From: Ephemerocybe angulata
Taxonomy: Eukaryota; Basidiomycota; Agaricomycetes; Agaricales; Psathyrellaceae
Direction of reading: 5' to 3'
NCBI GenBank assembly: GCA_013368325.1
Contig: JAACJK010000058.1
Span: 682,001 to 746,000, forward strand
DNA: 64,000 nucleotides
This document shows, piece by piece, positions 1 to 12,350 of the stretch (the first letter of the stretch is position 1; the number at the start of each line of letters is the position of its first letter). Below the pieces are notes generated by a model. The model was given only the letters and a program-made list of their open reading frames with translations. It had not been told where the DNA came from and did no database searches. The translations under genes were made by a program, and so were the position numbers.

Positions 1-2
1 GG

Positions 3-2467
3 TACGACTCACTCACTCCCACCATTCAGCCCATCACTTCCGGCTACCGCCTCGCCATCACCTACAACCTCATCCACACGGACCCAAAGACCACAGTCCC
101 AATCGTTCCGACCGAAGCAGGCACCGAGCGGGCGTTCCGCGCTATATTTCAGAAATGGAAGGACGGGGGGTATGCGAAGCCGGAGAAGCCGCCGTTTATG
201 GGCTTTGCAATGCGGAAGAGCGAGTGCATAGAGCCGTCCCGGGGGGTGGAGGGGTTCGAGGGTAAAGCTGCTGCTGTTGCCAAGTATGTCCTCCCTATCG
301 CAGAGAGCTTGGGGTTCCGGGTGTGCTTCGCGAGTTTGACGAAGACGCTCCTTGGACATCCGCACCACGAGCACTGGACGTACGATGCCGTGCCGGACCA
401 TCTGCGCACGCACCCCAAGGTCTGGGGCTGGGGAGCCTTGCACGAAAGAGAGCGGAATGAGAAACGGTATTGGGCAGAAACGTTCAAGACCCCTCCTATG
501 GGGGACTTTGCTGGAGAGGGACACGAACTTGAGGACTTCAGGCGTCTCGATGGAGAGGGCATGCCGAATTTGGGCAAGTTTGGGGTTCTTAATGGGAATA
601 TGGTTCCTCTCAAAGCGTTTTGGGGCACTAAGCCTCAGCCTGGTGCGAGGACGTTTTTGAAGCGCGAAGTTCTTATCCAGGATGGTAAGTTCCTCTTTCC
701 GCGGACCGCAATGTTCGTCTCTGTGTCTGACTTGAAGAAACTTACTCTGCTATGACGTAGTGCACAACGAATCCGCGCTTGTATTCTATCGGCCGGAGGA
801 CGAGACGGACGTGATCCTCTCAGTCAAAGGCGCCTACTGGTTTCTGCGGGAGACAGATGTAACAAATGAGCCTACCCCCCAGCAGACTGCCATTGTTGCG
901 GCCGTTCTCCAAAGTCTAGGGAGCTCTCAGCGAACAAGAACGATATACGACGGAGAGCCGAGTGACTCCGACACCGCGCTTGCGCTTCTGGATCATGCCT
1001 CGGACTGGGAGCAGGCGGAGCTGTGGAACAAAGCTATCCTGTATTGTGACACGGCGCCACTTGAGAAGATCAAAGATGGCTTGGAATTCGCACTCGAGAA
1101 GTTTGAATTCGCCCAGCTTAAAGATGGGTCAGTTGGACGTGTCTCTCACTCGTTTCCAGTAGGATAACTAACCCTTTTATTCCACAGCCTCTTTGCGCTC
1201 GTGAAAGTTACCAACGGGCTCGCGCGGAGATACGAGCTTTCTGAACTCATCGCTGAGAACGACCCCGAGAAACTGAGCCAAGTCGCCCTTTCAGAGCTGG
1301 CGCAGGCAGCCCTCGACGTGTGCAAGAAACCAACTGTTGCGGATGTGCCAGCACTGGTTTCATATGCTCAATCTAAAGGGCCTGAATCTATACTCTCGTA
1401 AGCCCCCCTTTTTCTTCGCCTTGTTGTCACTCTCTGAGCCCCTGGCTCGCAGATTTCTTTCCAGAATAGAAAAGAAGGGCATGTTTGAGGTCCTGTTCGC
1501 CCTAGCCAAGGGACTTCACGGTCTTCGCCAACTGTCCAGTACCTCTGCCCTACTGAAAGATCCTCTCGGAGAGCTCATCTACCAGTGCCTTGGCCATGCT
1601 ATTCTGCAATGGGACGAAGGGCTGACGAGACTCGTGACGTTGCCCGACTGGAACATAGCGTTCGAGGGCGGCGAGGATAAAGTTAAGCGCGTCTGCGAGC
1701 TTATCGAATTTTCCTTCTCACTCGGCGATTTCCGCTCATGCGTCGACCTCTTCAACTCCCTTCTCCTACTTAAAAAGCCCGGTCATTTTAGCTGGGAAAC
1801 TGTCGACCTCTACGAACGTCTCCTCCCTCATCTCAAGATTGCCCTCGCCGATCGCGGGGTGTCGTTTATGTCGGAGCCCTTCGTCTCCTTCTACCGTAAC
1901 GCGATTTCCGTCTACCTCCAGAATGAGCTGGGCGCCAAGGTCACACTCCCACCCCCACCTCCCGACGACGTTCGCTGCCGTGTAGCCGAATGTAAAGAGT
2001 GTGCCCAGCTTCAGACCTTTCTACAGGGGGAGAACCATTCGACCCTCTTCACGGTCCCAACACCCCGTCGCAATCACGTCCTATCGCGTATCAAGCATTT
2101 CGAGATACTGGCGGAGCATCTCGAGACGGAGGTGATGGAATTTCGAAAGCCATATACACTTGTGGTAAAGAGGTCACCAAAGGTAGTGGATGGACTGAGG
2201 TGGCAGCGTGCAAAACCTAGGGCAGAGAAATTCCTAGAAAGTGTGTGCGCCGAGAGGGAGGAGCTTGAGGAGCTGATGGGGGTCCGGTATACGGATGTAG
2301 TGGACGCAGTAGAGGGAACGAAAGCATTTGTGGCGGGAGATGTGATCATCTCTTTGGATGTGCTTGAGGTGCCCTTGAAACTGGTCACTGCGGCCCCGGC
2401 TGCTGTGTTAACGAAGCGAACAGTAGTACCTAGTAGTAGCAGGGGATCAAAGCGAAAGCGTAAATAG
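3..2467 (+). CDS. 2OG-Fe(II) oxygenase-like protein, 5'-truncated
   Basis: Four exons read in frame: <3..684, 761..1127, 1188..1397, 1453..2467, with introns of 76, 60 and 55 bp. The 5' end lies outside the window. The first residues include SGYRLAITYNL, which matches the last core strand of the double-stranded beta-helix in fungal prolyl-4-hydroxylase-like 2OG oxygenases; its Arg would bind 2-oxoglutarate. The metal-binding HxD part would lie upstream and is not visible. The remaining roughly 680 residues are mostly helical without a motif I can name, and end in a basic tail (SSSRGSKRKRK) that could be a nuclear localisation signal. Long C-terminal extensions of this kind occur in Agaricomycete members of the family. 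The family call rests on one motif plus general resemblance. The substrate is unknown. Confidence 0.55.
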
Positions 2468-2722
2468 ACGGTTTTTGTTGGTGTATCTTCGCAATCAAAA
2501 TCATATTCACATACACGATAGTACTCTATACTTCTGGGGGTGGGCTTTCTTCTTTGGGATGGGTCCTTGGGCCATCGGCCGATCAGAGTGCAGTTCCTGC
2601 CAACGCTATTCCGAGTCGCAGGCCAATCGCAGGCACCGGCTGAGCAAAACTTGAAAGTGCTGTATTGCCATTTCCATCGTGCATAAGCTTCAATCTGGGT
2701 ATACAGTGTCCAGTCTGGGCGT
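2468..2722. other. Intergenic spacer, no gene seen
   Basis: This spacer follows the stop codon at 2465-2467 and leads into the tandem duplication. It presumably holds the 3' UTR of the upstream gene. I see no open frame with splice support. Confidence 0.5.
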
Positions 2723-3260
2723 GTTCAACAAACCAAGAGTTGAGACCATGAAGGCTGAGCTCAGGGCCTGGGCGTCTATTTTCCTAATTCTGCTGTGCAG
2801 GTGCACTGCATGCAAGTTCCCACGTTGAAACAGGCAGGAGGCTGCGTGGATCAAAACGTTCTTGACCTCTTACCATCATCGTGGTCCGTACGAAGTCAAG
2901 CTTTCTCTGCGAATCTAGATACTACCCACACCTATGGCCTCGAAACGACAAAGACCTCCGCCCGGCGGGCTTTCGGACACGAATTCTCTTCGCGGGGATG
3001 TTCCACAAACCAAGTTGACCATGAACGCTGAGCTCAAGGCCCGGGCGTCTAATTTCCTAATTCTAACTGCTGTGCAGTGCATGCAAGTTCCCACGTCGAA
3101 ACAGGCAGGCGGCCGCGCGGCTCAAAACGATCTTGACTCCTTACCATCATCGTGGTCCGTACGAAGTCAAGCCCTCTCTGCGAATCTAGATACTACCCAC
3201 ACCTATGGCCTCGAAACGACAAAGATCTCCGCCTGGCGGGCTTTCGGACACGAATTCTCT
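2723..3260 (+). repeat. Tandem duplication of a promoter plus 5' coding end
   Basis: Two imperfect copies of about 265 bp lie head to tail at 2723-2989 and 3000-3260. Both contain the stretches TTACCATCATCGTGGTCCGT and GCGAATCTAGATACTACCCA, and both end with the start of the same coding sequence (MASKRQR.PPGGLSDTNSL). The second copy is joined to the NACHT gene that starts at 3205. The first copy carries its own ATG at about 2934 but then runs into the second copy rather than into a gene body. Small indels and about 10 percent substitutions separate the copies. Confidence 0.85.
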
Positions 3261-5563
3261 CTCCCCGTCGAAGAAAGGGAAGACATGCGAAATCTCCTCA
3301 ATTCCGTCCACTTCCTCCTCCCCGACCGGCGCTCACCTTGCACCCATGCCAAGCCATTCGGTTCTTCACTCTGCACCGACATTCTTTCCCAACGCCCGCG
3401 AATTCCAACTCGACAGGCTGGAGTATACCCATACGGCCCACCACCACTACCCGCCAAAGCAGGCAGATCTCGAGGGTACGCAATCTTGTCACACCTCACT
3501 TGAACACATCATCTAGTAGGCTGGAATCGACTCCTCGAGAGAAGTGCCCCGAATGCCCTTTACGACTCTGCCGCCAGGTTCGATCCGCCCAAGTGCGACG
3601 AAGATACACGAATCGAAGTGACGAACGAGATCCTGGAGTGGATCCAGGAGCGGGATGCACCAACCCAGCTCCTCTGCATGACGGGGGCTGCTGGCTCAGG
3701 AAAGTCCGCCTTGCAGCAAACGGTCTCCGAGCTCTGCGCCAGCCGCGGCATACTCGCATCATCGTTCTTCTTCAATGCCAACGATTCTACCAGGAATAAC
3801 GTATCAGGGATTGTACCAACCATCGCCTACCAGCTTGGGCAAAAGAACTTTGGTCTTCGACAGTTGATTGGGGCTGCCGTCGGGGGTGACCCTTTCATCT
3901 TCGACAAGGCGCTCAAGACACAGATGGAGGTGCTGATCGTCGACCCCGTCCACCGGTTCCTGGCGAACCAGCCACCCAACCCAGATCCGTTCTCCTATGT
4001 CCTCCTCATAGACGGTCTCGACGAATGCAGCGAGGAAGATCGACAACGAGAGCTCCTCGTTGCTATCCAAGAATGTCTCCTCTACGGAAGGACGCCATTC
4101 CGCATCTTCCTGGCAAGCCGCCCTGAATCGGCGATCCATGAAGCTCTCCACGAAGGCGGCCATCTCCACATTGCAGCTTATCACATACGCCTGAGTGACG
4201 ACTACGATGCTTCCGGCGACATCCGCCGTTCCGTCCAGAGGAGACTCCATGACCTCAGCCTGAGGCGGGAGCTGAGTGGTTCAGTGACAGTGACATTGAA
4301 GCCATAGTGGAAGCGGCGTCGGGGCAGTATGTCTATGCCGCCACCGTCACCCGATACATATCTGAGCCTCGAGGATCTCCTGCTGAGCGACTGCGTGCGG
4401 TACTCCCCTGGGCCACAGGCAAGGGAAAGCCATTCGCTTCACTCGACGTGTTGTATAGAAACATCATCCTCAAAGCCCAGCAGGCATTTGAAGAAGTCGA
4501 CGAGGATGGTCGCGATTTCCTCCTTCTCTTGAACTGTCTTATCTGGGTTAACAAATCCTGGACTAAAGCCGGGCTTGCTCATCAGGAGGAGCTCTACCAA
4601 TTGGTCTCGAGAGGATCCAAAATCATTTTCTGTGACCTACGTTCCATCTTGCATATCACTAAGGACAACCTCACGATCTATCACAAATCGTTCCTCGACT
4701 TTCTGCAAGATAAAGATCGAGCTGGTGCTGTTTACGTTTATCGGGGTCATCTCGCTGAGTATTTCTCGAAGTGCTGTCTTGATCGTATCACCGAATTCTC
4801 TGTGGATGGTGAGTGCTTCTTGGATGATTTTCGTATCGATTCTTGCTAAAGGCACTTTACATAGTTATCGAAGGCTGGCGTAGACGAGCGAGTCTACGCG
4901 TTTCAAACGGTGAAGACTGGTGGAATTACCGTCGCTTTACCCTCGAGTATTGCTTGGAATTTCTCTCCAACTTTGTGCCATCCTATTGGTGAACCCCGAT
5001 CCGTTAATTTTGCACGATTCTTTGGCAGAGGCGTTCGTGCCCTTCATAAGGTATGGGGGGTTCGAAAAAATTGATAAATGGCTCAGGGACCCAGGATACG
5101 AAGATCAACGGGCCGCCCTGTTTTGCCCCGCAGTTGATGATTTGGGTCCGCGTTTATCCTTTTTCTTCCATTGGAGAGCAAAATATTGCCCATGGCTCAT
5201 TAGTCGATTGCAGGTACGTACATATATATACTGTTGTTATGCACTCCAAGTCGATGGGAGTCTAACGCCTCTCTACAGGGCATCGCTCCAGAACTGGTCA
5301 GAGTCGTGGGGAAGTATGATGGGCTGTGGGAGACTTGGGCGAACGACGGTATGGGGCCGCATACAGCGATTGGTGGAAGGCCAGATAATTGTACGATCAA
5401 TGGGCATTACTATGGGCCCCGGGATGCGGATACGGGCCATTGTACTGTAAATTGGCCGATCAGGACGCTGCACATTTCTGTGGAGAGACTGAATGCCTAT
5501 TCAATGATTCCAGATCATTGTGGGGACTTGGCTTTGGCGGTATTGAGTAGTGCGACGGGCTGA
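3205..5563 (+). pseudogene. NACHT-type STAND NTPase with two frame breaks
   Basis: Exons read as 3205..3475, 3517..4808 (frame break near 4270-4280), 4865..5213 (frame break near 4985-4990) and 5279..5563. The N-terminal MASKRQRSPPGG part is a short variable leader. A lead-in, NALYDSAARFDPPKC, precedes the Walker A motif GAAGSGKSA, and Walker B is LLIDGLDEC, followed by FLASRPESAI. This order is typical of fungal NACHT proteins. The C-terminal half (FTLEYCLEFLSNFVPSYW, FVPFIRY, FFFHWRAKYCPWL) matches the helical tail of Agaricomycete NACHT proteins without WD40 repeats. At both breaks the protein continues in the frame that a single missing base would give. It is either a pseudogene or an intact gene with two assembly errors. 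The flanking tandem duplication copies its start. Confidence 0.75.
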
Positions 5564-5984
5564 GGAGTGTAATTAGTTGCATTATAGACGAATCCACTGT
5601 TTTAAACATGTATCTGGGTACTCTCCGAGCAGAAGCGATGAGGCGAGCACTTTGAAGCTCAGGCGCTTGCCAGCCTTCTGCGGCCTTTTCCGGTGCCGAG
5701 CATTGCGCGGGTGCTTCTGAAAGGTGATAATCTTGGGATGAGCCGGTTTGGAGCCGGCAGTGGTAGCACTAAGCAAACTAACTGGCCTGAGCATCAGGCG
5801 GGCGCCTAGATCGAATTTATCACGTGTTGGAAAAATCCCTTAGATAAGATAAGATAAGAAATGCCAGCAAGAAATTCATTTCGTCCCCAGGCTTCATCCT
5901 GACCGCCATCCCCATGGCCCGTGCCGCTAACTAGGCCTGAGTTTGCACCTCGTCTCCTAACGCGATACCCTCACATCCTACACA
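5564..5984. other. Intergenic region with GATA repeats
   Basis: The spacer contains CACGTG near 5821 and the run TTAGATAAGATAAGATAAG near 5839, a cluster of GATA-factor type sites. A 70-residue basic open frame on the minus strand (5582-5794) has no splice partner or recognised domain and is not called as a gene. Confidence 0.45.
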
Positions 5985-8296
5985 ATGCACACGGTCCTCC
6001 TCGCACCCAGCCTAACCCCAGCCTTCCGACTCAACGCGACGATCCAGTGTCCCCGCCGCTCCGACTTTCTGAAAACATGGAGGCGCTATTCGACACGGGC
6101 TGGGCCCACCTCACCATCGCCCCGCTATGAGGCCGCGAGAAAGCTGGAGAAGGCGAGGAGGGCGCTCACCGCGGGGGAAGTGTTGAGGAGCAATTCAGGT
6201 GTGGGCGCAGTAGTGTCCAGGGCGCGACGATTGGATGAGGAACGGGTGGATGAGGATTTAGATGAATTTGTGCATTTGAAAACTAGACCGGTACGTCGCG
6301 CGTGTATACATATCTTCTGAGAAGAGGATCATAACGCGACTCGCCCTCCCCCTCCCCTTCCTTCCGGTTCCTTTGGCCGTTCCATCTTGTGAAGAACCAC
6401 GTCCTCGTCCTCCTCGACGGCGACGGCTACGCCTTCCGCCCCTCCCTAATCTTTGAAGGCCGCAAAGGCGGTGTCAAAGCCGCAGAATTGCTTGCACATA
6501 GCGTATGGAAGACCCTCGGGTACCGTACGGACTACCGCATGTCCGTGTACCTCATCTGCAACAAGGAGGGACTTGCGAAGCACCTTTCAATGGGTGGAAT
6601 CACAAAGGGCACCACCAAGGAGACGCGCCGCGCGCTTCTTGAGGACTTTTGGCAGGGGTTTCAGGAGCCGCTTTCGAATTTTGTGGTGGATAGTGGGAGA
6701 GCGAAGGAGAGTGCTGATCATAAATTGAAAGGTGCGTCGCCCATCTCTCTGCTATGCGCCTGGCTTGGTTTGGCCACGCCCCCCACCATCGTCTGTAAAC
6801 TGTGGGTGCTGAAACTAAAGTATTAATGAATTGTAGAGCTCTATAGGAACCACATCCGCTCACCCGAAACTCTCAAAATCATTCTCGGAGGTCAGTCGTT
6901 ACCCCCTTACCTTTCCACCCACCACACCACCAACTCAATATCTGTCTACACGTACCTAGTTGCAAACGACAACGGCTACGCCCCCCTCCTCCGCTCCGAA
7001 GTGATCCCGCTCTTCCGCAACCGCCTCATACTTTTAGATTGGCACGGACCGTTCACCCGCGACATCGCGACGCTCGGTCTCCCGTCTATGCATATTCCAG
7101 ACCTCTTTTTCCCATCGTTGAGTGAGTGGGAGAGGGAGAGGGAGGCCGAGAGGGAGGCCGAGGAGGAGGTCGTGAAGGAGAGGGAGGAGGAGGCGAAAAA
7201 GGAAAAGGAGAAAGAAGCGGAGAACGCGGGACGGAGGGAGGTGAAGGTGAAGGAGTGCAAGGGAAAGCGGAAGGGGAAGGCTTCGGATTTAAGCGAGTTT
7301 CTGACTACTATAAGGGGAGAGGAGGGGCTGGTTGTTGAAAGCGTGGAGGAGGCGATGTTGGATATTGTTGAAGAAGCGCAGGAAGGGTTAGATGGTGGGG
7401 AAGAAGAGACCTCTGCATACACAGATGCAGCGGATGTCGAAACGGAAGGGGAACGCTCGACTTCCATTCTCGACACCTCCGCTGAGGACTCAACCGCCAC
7501 CACCACCACCACCAACGCATCGAAGGTTAAGGCCGAGGTCCGCCCCCTCCAGCCTTCACCGTTGGAACCCGGCTCCATCTTCTTACCATTGGTACACGAC
7601 CAGCTTATGCAAATGAAAGTCGCGGGGCTTGTTCAGGCTTTCCGCCGAAGGAAGCAGCCGAGGAAAGAGGGAGCGCCTTTGACGTGGTATGAGGCTTCCG
7701 TGTCTAAGGAGGTGGGCAGCAGCGGCAAGAGCAGGTTAGAGGGGGAGGAGGAGCAGGGTTCGGTGCGGGAGTGGGAGAGGATTGTTGAGCTGTTGGAGGA
7801 GAGGGGTGTTGCGGTGAAGTATTGGCCTAAGAGGCCGGTTGAGTTGGTGGAGGAAAGGGAAGTGGGAGTGGAGGTGGGAGTGGTGGAGGAATTGGAGGGA
7901 TCTGAGTCTGAAGCGCAGGTTGAGGTGGAGGTATCAGAGTCAGAGCGCGGAGAGGAGGGGGTGGAGGACAAGGTGGAGGACAAGGTGGAGGACAGGATGC
8001 AGAGCAGGGTGCAAGATGAGGTGGAAGACAAGGTGCATGACAAGGTGGATGAAGACAAAGGTGTGGCTGAATCGTGGACATCGGTAGAAATGCCAAGACT
8101 CGAAGGCGGGCAAGCGGGCACGATTCAGATGGAAGCACTCGAAGCTTCGACTGAACCACCGTCAGCACCCGAAGTACTCGGGCAGGAAGCGGAAGTGGAA
8201 GAGGTGGGAAAGTCAATCGATTCGGCGGCTACGTCGCAATCGGTTGGACTTGACCGTAAACCCGACACGGTGAGGGCTAGCAATGGCGGTAGTTAG
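5985..8296 (+). CDS. DGDG-domain protein (DUF7923-like) with acidic repeat tail
   Basis: Exons are 5985..6290, 6395..6731, 6837..6890 and 6960..8296, giving about 677 residues. Exon 2 opens with NHVLVLLDGDGYAF and continues through GGVKAAELLAHSVW; exon 4 gives ANDNGYAPLLRSE and RLILLDWHGPF. This is the domain of unknown function next to CCCH zinc fingers in many fungal proteins (DUF7923-like), but no zinc finger is visible here. The C-terminal half is Glu/Lys rich (WEREREAEREAEEE) and has short tandem DKVEDKVEDRMQ repeats at 7967-8055, so it is probably a charged helix or disordered. The start is uncertain. The residues before RYEAARKLEKARRAL differ by frame, and an alternative frame starting MEALFDTGWAHL at 6076 would join the same coil after a one-base shift near 6120. 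The role is unknown; RNA binding has been suggested only by association with CCCH fingers. Confidence 0.6.
7967..8055 (+). repeat. Short coding tandem repeat (DKVED)
   Basis: The unit GACAAGGTGGAG repeats imperfectly, coding for DKVEDKVEDRMQSRVQDEVED and similar. It keeps frame and gives an acidic/basic alternating helix in the C-terminal tail. Confidence 0.7.
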
Positions 8297-8599
8297 GCGA
8301 CAATGCCGCGTATCCTTTAAGCGTTGCGCGCGCAGGCAGACTGCAGCTGGTCTCGCGTGATGCTTGGCCATGGTTTGCCAGTGACCTACCTCTATCATCC
8401 TCTGGGAAGAATCACTCCGACGTCTTCCTGCTCTCCGGGATTGTTCCCGACGCTGGACCTGACAACTGGAGGGTTCATCGAACAGGATCTTTCATGATAC
8501 GGAAATCGGGTATTATTGGGTCGGTGAAGGGCATACAGTATCGTGCTAATATATGACAGAGATGGCATTACTCGGAATTTGGTTTCCTCTGTGGCTCGC
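8297..8599. other. Convergent spacer between DUF7923-like gene and P450
   Basis: This is the 3' flank of both convergent genes. I see no further exon or RNA gene. Confidence 0.5.
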
Positions 8600-10772
8600 C
8601 TATTGCAATAGGGCCAGATGTTTTGACGAGCGCGGTGTAAAATGACACTGGTAAGGAAGAGGCATCCTACAACATTCATCCCGATAATCAGCATGGCCAC
8701 TCTCGTATTCTAACTGGAATGACGAAGACACTCACGAGACGATATCAGACGACGGGTTAAACACCATCTCCACGGGGTTGCCGCCTTCGCCTTTCGGCGG
8801 CGCGATGTCGAAGACGGCGAGCATCGACGCGGCCATGAGGAATATGGCATCGTTGCTCAGGTGCCTCCCGGGACAGATGCGACGACCGTAGCCAAATGCT
8901 GCGGACTCTGGGTCGCGCATTTTGGGGTTGAGCTTGCCGTCTTTGAGGTAGCGTTCGGGGATGAACTCCATTGGTTTGTCGAAGACTTCGGGGTCGTGCA
9001 TGAATTGCCTGAGGGTGAGTGAGAGACGTTAGAATTACTGTAGCGGGATGAGAGGGTCGACCGCACCAGGTATTCATCATGATTATCGTCCCTTTGGGGA
9101 TGAAGTAGCCGTTATATTCGCTGTCTTCGCTGCTTGCTCTTGAAAGACCTGAGGGCAGGTTAGGAGTTATGGGATTGTGTGGACTTAGGAAGGTAACGTA
9201 CCGAGCGGAACGACCGAGTGCCAGCGACTGACTTCTTTGACGATAGCCGCAACATATGGTAAGCTCTCCCGGTCTGCGAGAGTAGGAAGACGGTCGTTTC
9301 CGACGACGAGGTCGATCTCTGCTTGTGCTTTCTTCTGCACTTCGGGGTATGCTGCCATGGCGAAGACGAGAGCCCATGAGGAGCTGACGGTCTACGTTGG
9401 TTGGGTGGATACGTGTAAGTATTTCTTGTATCATTTTGAGGATGTCTCTACTTACGGTATCAGCCCCGGCTATACAGAATTCGCTAATTAGACGAGGTAG
9501 ATTCGATGAAGTTACAATCGAATACTCACTGGTGTATGCCAAACTGCAGACGTTTCTCGCAACAGACTCTTGCCCAATCCAACTAGGCACACTATCTCCT
9601 TGAAGTTTTTCAATAAGATCGCCCGCCATACTCGGATGCGCACTCCTATATCCCTCCATCTGATACCCCGTCCATGTCAGTCGACCCTTCCACCATGCAC
9701 CGGATAGCACAGAAACACGCAACAACTTACCATGCTCTCCTTGGCAGAAATGAAGGGTTTTGTGAGGACTTCGTTGTTGAGATTCGCCAATTCCCTCATG
9801 CGGTCCTTGAAGCCTGTTCCGGGGACCCAGTCGGGCAGCTTGCCGAGGCTGGGGAAGGAGTTGAAGAGGTAGCGGCCTGGGACGATGGTTTCCGCGAAGG
9901 ACTGCACGAGGTAAGCTGCGTCTTCTACAAGGCGCTTGTTCGCTTCCACGTCGTCAAATCCGTATGCTATCCGCATAATGAGGGACCCGAGAGTGCTGAG
10001 TAGTTGGTATTCATCCAAGTAGTATCAGAGAGAAGTTAGTTGAATGAATTAGGTGGAACACTCGTCTGAGGGTAGATGGGCAACGTACAATCGAATATGG
10101 TCGCGGAACTCGTCTGGTGTCGCGGAGAGCTTGCGGAGGAGGTTCAGGGCTTCTTCTTCCATGATGGGGTAGTATTGGGATACTGCGTTGTGGTTTAGGT
10201 ATTGGTGGAATACGCGGCGGTCATGGCGCCAGTCTGGCCCGTAGCCCATAAACGCGAAGCTGGTGCTCATATCCATGCTGAAAAAGGCCACGGCCTCGGA
10301 CATCAATATAATATCAATGAGAGCTGCAAAGAAATACGCACAATTGGCCTATTGGCAATGTTGGGCGGTCGGAGTAGATTGTAGCGTGTTTTTCCATCAT
10401 ATCCTCTGTGCGGTCCAGGGCTCCAAGGATCAGGATAGGTTGGCCCATGGCCTCGAGGTATACGATATCGCCTTCGTAAATGTTCAATATCATAGAAGTC
10501 ATGGAAGGTCAAATGCACTTACCATACTGCTTCGATAGTTCCTCATACGCCTTCCATTGCTCCGACTGCGGAAGTTGGAACATGTTGCCGAGGACTGGGA
10601 GTCCCCTTGGGCCAGGCGGAAGGGGAAGCCCGCGCGGGTTCCTCTTCTTGCTTTCTGCATAGTTCTTGACTGCCCATACGAAGGCTCCACCTGCTACTAT
10701 TGTTGCTGGGTGCATGCACAAGTATTTGTTGATGAGTGATCTGAGTAGGAGAGAGAAGGAAAAATCGCTCAA
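8600..10772 (-). CDS. Microsomal cytochrome P450 monooxygenase
   Basis: Ten exons on the minus strand: 10523..10772, 10342..10471, 10089..10277, 9731..9995, 9530..9659, 9456..9469, 9202..9391, 9067..9148, 8736..9008 and 8600..8666. All phases agree and give 529 residues. An N-terminal membrane segment (ATIVAGGAFVWAV) is followed by the proline hinge LPLPPGPRGLPVLGN. The I-helix is TGADTT, with Thr in place of the usual Ala/Gly at the first site. The ExxR motif is EVSR, then PERYLKDG, and the haem loop is FGYGRRICPG with Cys462 as thiolate ligand. The last exon codes PYQCHFTPRSSKHLALLQ, a typical end for the fungal CYP620/OrdA-like group. The enzyme would sit in the ER membrane and need a P450 reductase. 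Its substrate is unknown and no biosynthetic cluster surrounds it. Exon 6 is only 14 nt. Confidence 0.93.
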
Positions 10773-10806
10773 ATGAGATTGCTGAGGATGTCAGGAAAGA
10801 GGAGCT

Positions 10807-10815
10807 CATTTTTAT
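10807..10815 (-). promoter_or_regulatory. TATA-like box upstream of the P450
   Basis: On the minus strand this reads TATAAAAAT, about 35-43 bp before the proposed ATG at 10772. The short distance suggests either a very short leader or a start codon slightly further downstream. Confidence 0.4.
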
Positions 10816-12350
10816 AGCAGGACGGGCTGCGTTATACAGCTCTGAAGCCACATTCGGATTTCGTAGTGATGAAGCTGGCCACCCACGTAACACGACCTGA
10901 CCAGGGTAGCCACCTACGATTCCGGTTATTGTCGCACCCCGTCATTCGAAGCCCTCTTCAAATAGTTGCTGAGGAGTGCACAGAGATTAACGCCTCCGGA
11001 TGATATGTATCAGAAACCCACTTGTTTTCCGGGGTGAGGCGCATGGAGGTTCACAGGGTTCACAGGAGGCAGGCTGAGGCAGGAAGGGTTGTTTGTGGGC
11101 ACTGTTCAAAGGATCTGCAATCATGTTGAACGGATCCTTTTCGTTCCGCCCTGAGCGGGCTGGCATTCTCTGGAAGTGTCGCATGCATCCTGCCCGTTTG
11201 TCCACCGGAGTCTTGGGGTTTGCCTCTTAAATTTACTTGAGATAAGGGTAAGGAGACGGCCGTCTTCAAGGAAGCAAAGCGCAGCCATTGCGTGACGCTC
11301 CCCGCAATTCAGTGGGTGGAGGCTGGTCATCTCGGGTATGTCATTTTGCTTGGACACTGAGAAGCACGGTCATTTCGGCTGAGAGACTTGAATGTCGTGC
11401 AAGGATCTCCGTTGCATGTCGGAGAAGACTTCTTGGGTGCGTTCCTGGCTCCGATAGCTGCGTTGAAAGAACACTGGCTCGGATCTCGAGTCGAGGTCAA
11501 AGATGTGGGAGAGTGCAGTGGGTACCCTCTTCATCTCAATTCCAAAGTATCTGGACGACGGCTGCGTCGGGAACTGGATGGTCGGTCGCATTGTCCAGTC
11601 AAATTGCGAGTCGAAGTCGCGAAGGAGGTCGCAAGCCTATTTGCTTGAACTGTGAAGGCAGAGGAGCTGGTTTGGCGGCAGTTCAGTTTCGCCAAAGTAG
11701 CGGTTGTTGTCGCTGCGGGGAAATGGGTGATCAACGCGGACCGTCACCGCAACGACTCCCGATGCAGAGTTCCGCTCCCACGCTTCGACTTGGGTCTAGG
11801 CTTTGAGGCCTTGAGGCTAAGCGCTAAGCGCCCAACCGTCAAAAGTCCAAAGCTACGATGACGGGTTGTGCAGGCTGGGGAGAGCAAAGTTTGGATAGAT
11901 ATTCTATGATACACGAAGGGACGGGATTGTATGACTACGAAACGCCCAAGGAAATGGAAGGTATGAAAGAGTGTGATGAATCACCGGTGACAAAGTCCAC
12001 AGAGAGAGATTGGGATACACTGGGTAGGGGATGGAAACGAAGCAACACGCTGGCAAGCTCTATACTACTCAGCAGAAAGATTCTAAGAGATATAAAAAGG
12101 GACCTGGTTTGAAGAAAATTCACAGGTATGTAGAAGGTCGAATTTGTGTTAGAGTGAGACCGGGATAGCGAATGAAGGAGTGGGTTGAAGACGAGAAGCG
12201 AGGAGACAAGGAAGGTGTTATGGGAGCACGGATATATCAAAGCCTGGGGTTTGGATCAGACTGGCTCTAAAGGTTCGAATTTTAGCATAGCGCAAACTTC
12301 CGCTCAAAGGGTCAACGAACCTATCAAGCCGAATTGTCCCTCGAGAGCAC
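10816..12350. other. Intergenic region, no gene supported
   Basis: Several open frames of 60-170 codons exist, the longest on the plus strand at 11288-11806, but they are Arg/Ser/Cys rich, lack splice-linked partners and resemble no family. TAAGCGCCC at 11825-11833 belongs to a dispersed motif noted elsewhere in the window. Confidence 0.5.

Noticed and set aside
5582..5794. 70-codon basic minus-strand frame (HPRNARHRKRPQKAGKR)
   Set aside because: It resembles a ribosomal or nucleolar tail, but no start context, partner exon or family could be named.
11288..11806. 172-codon plus-strand frame
   Set aside because: Composition (Ser, Arg, Cys, Trp) is random-like, other frames are equally open, and no exon partner or family resemblance is seen.
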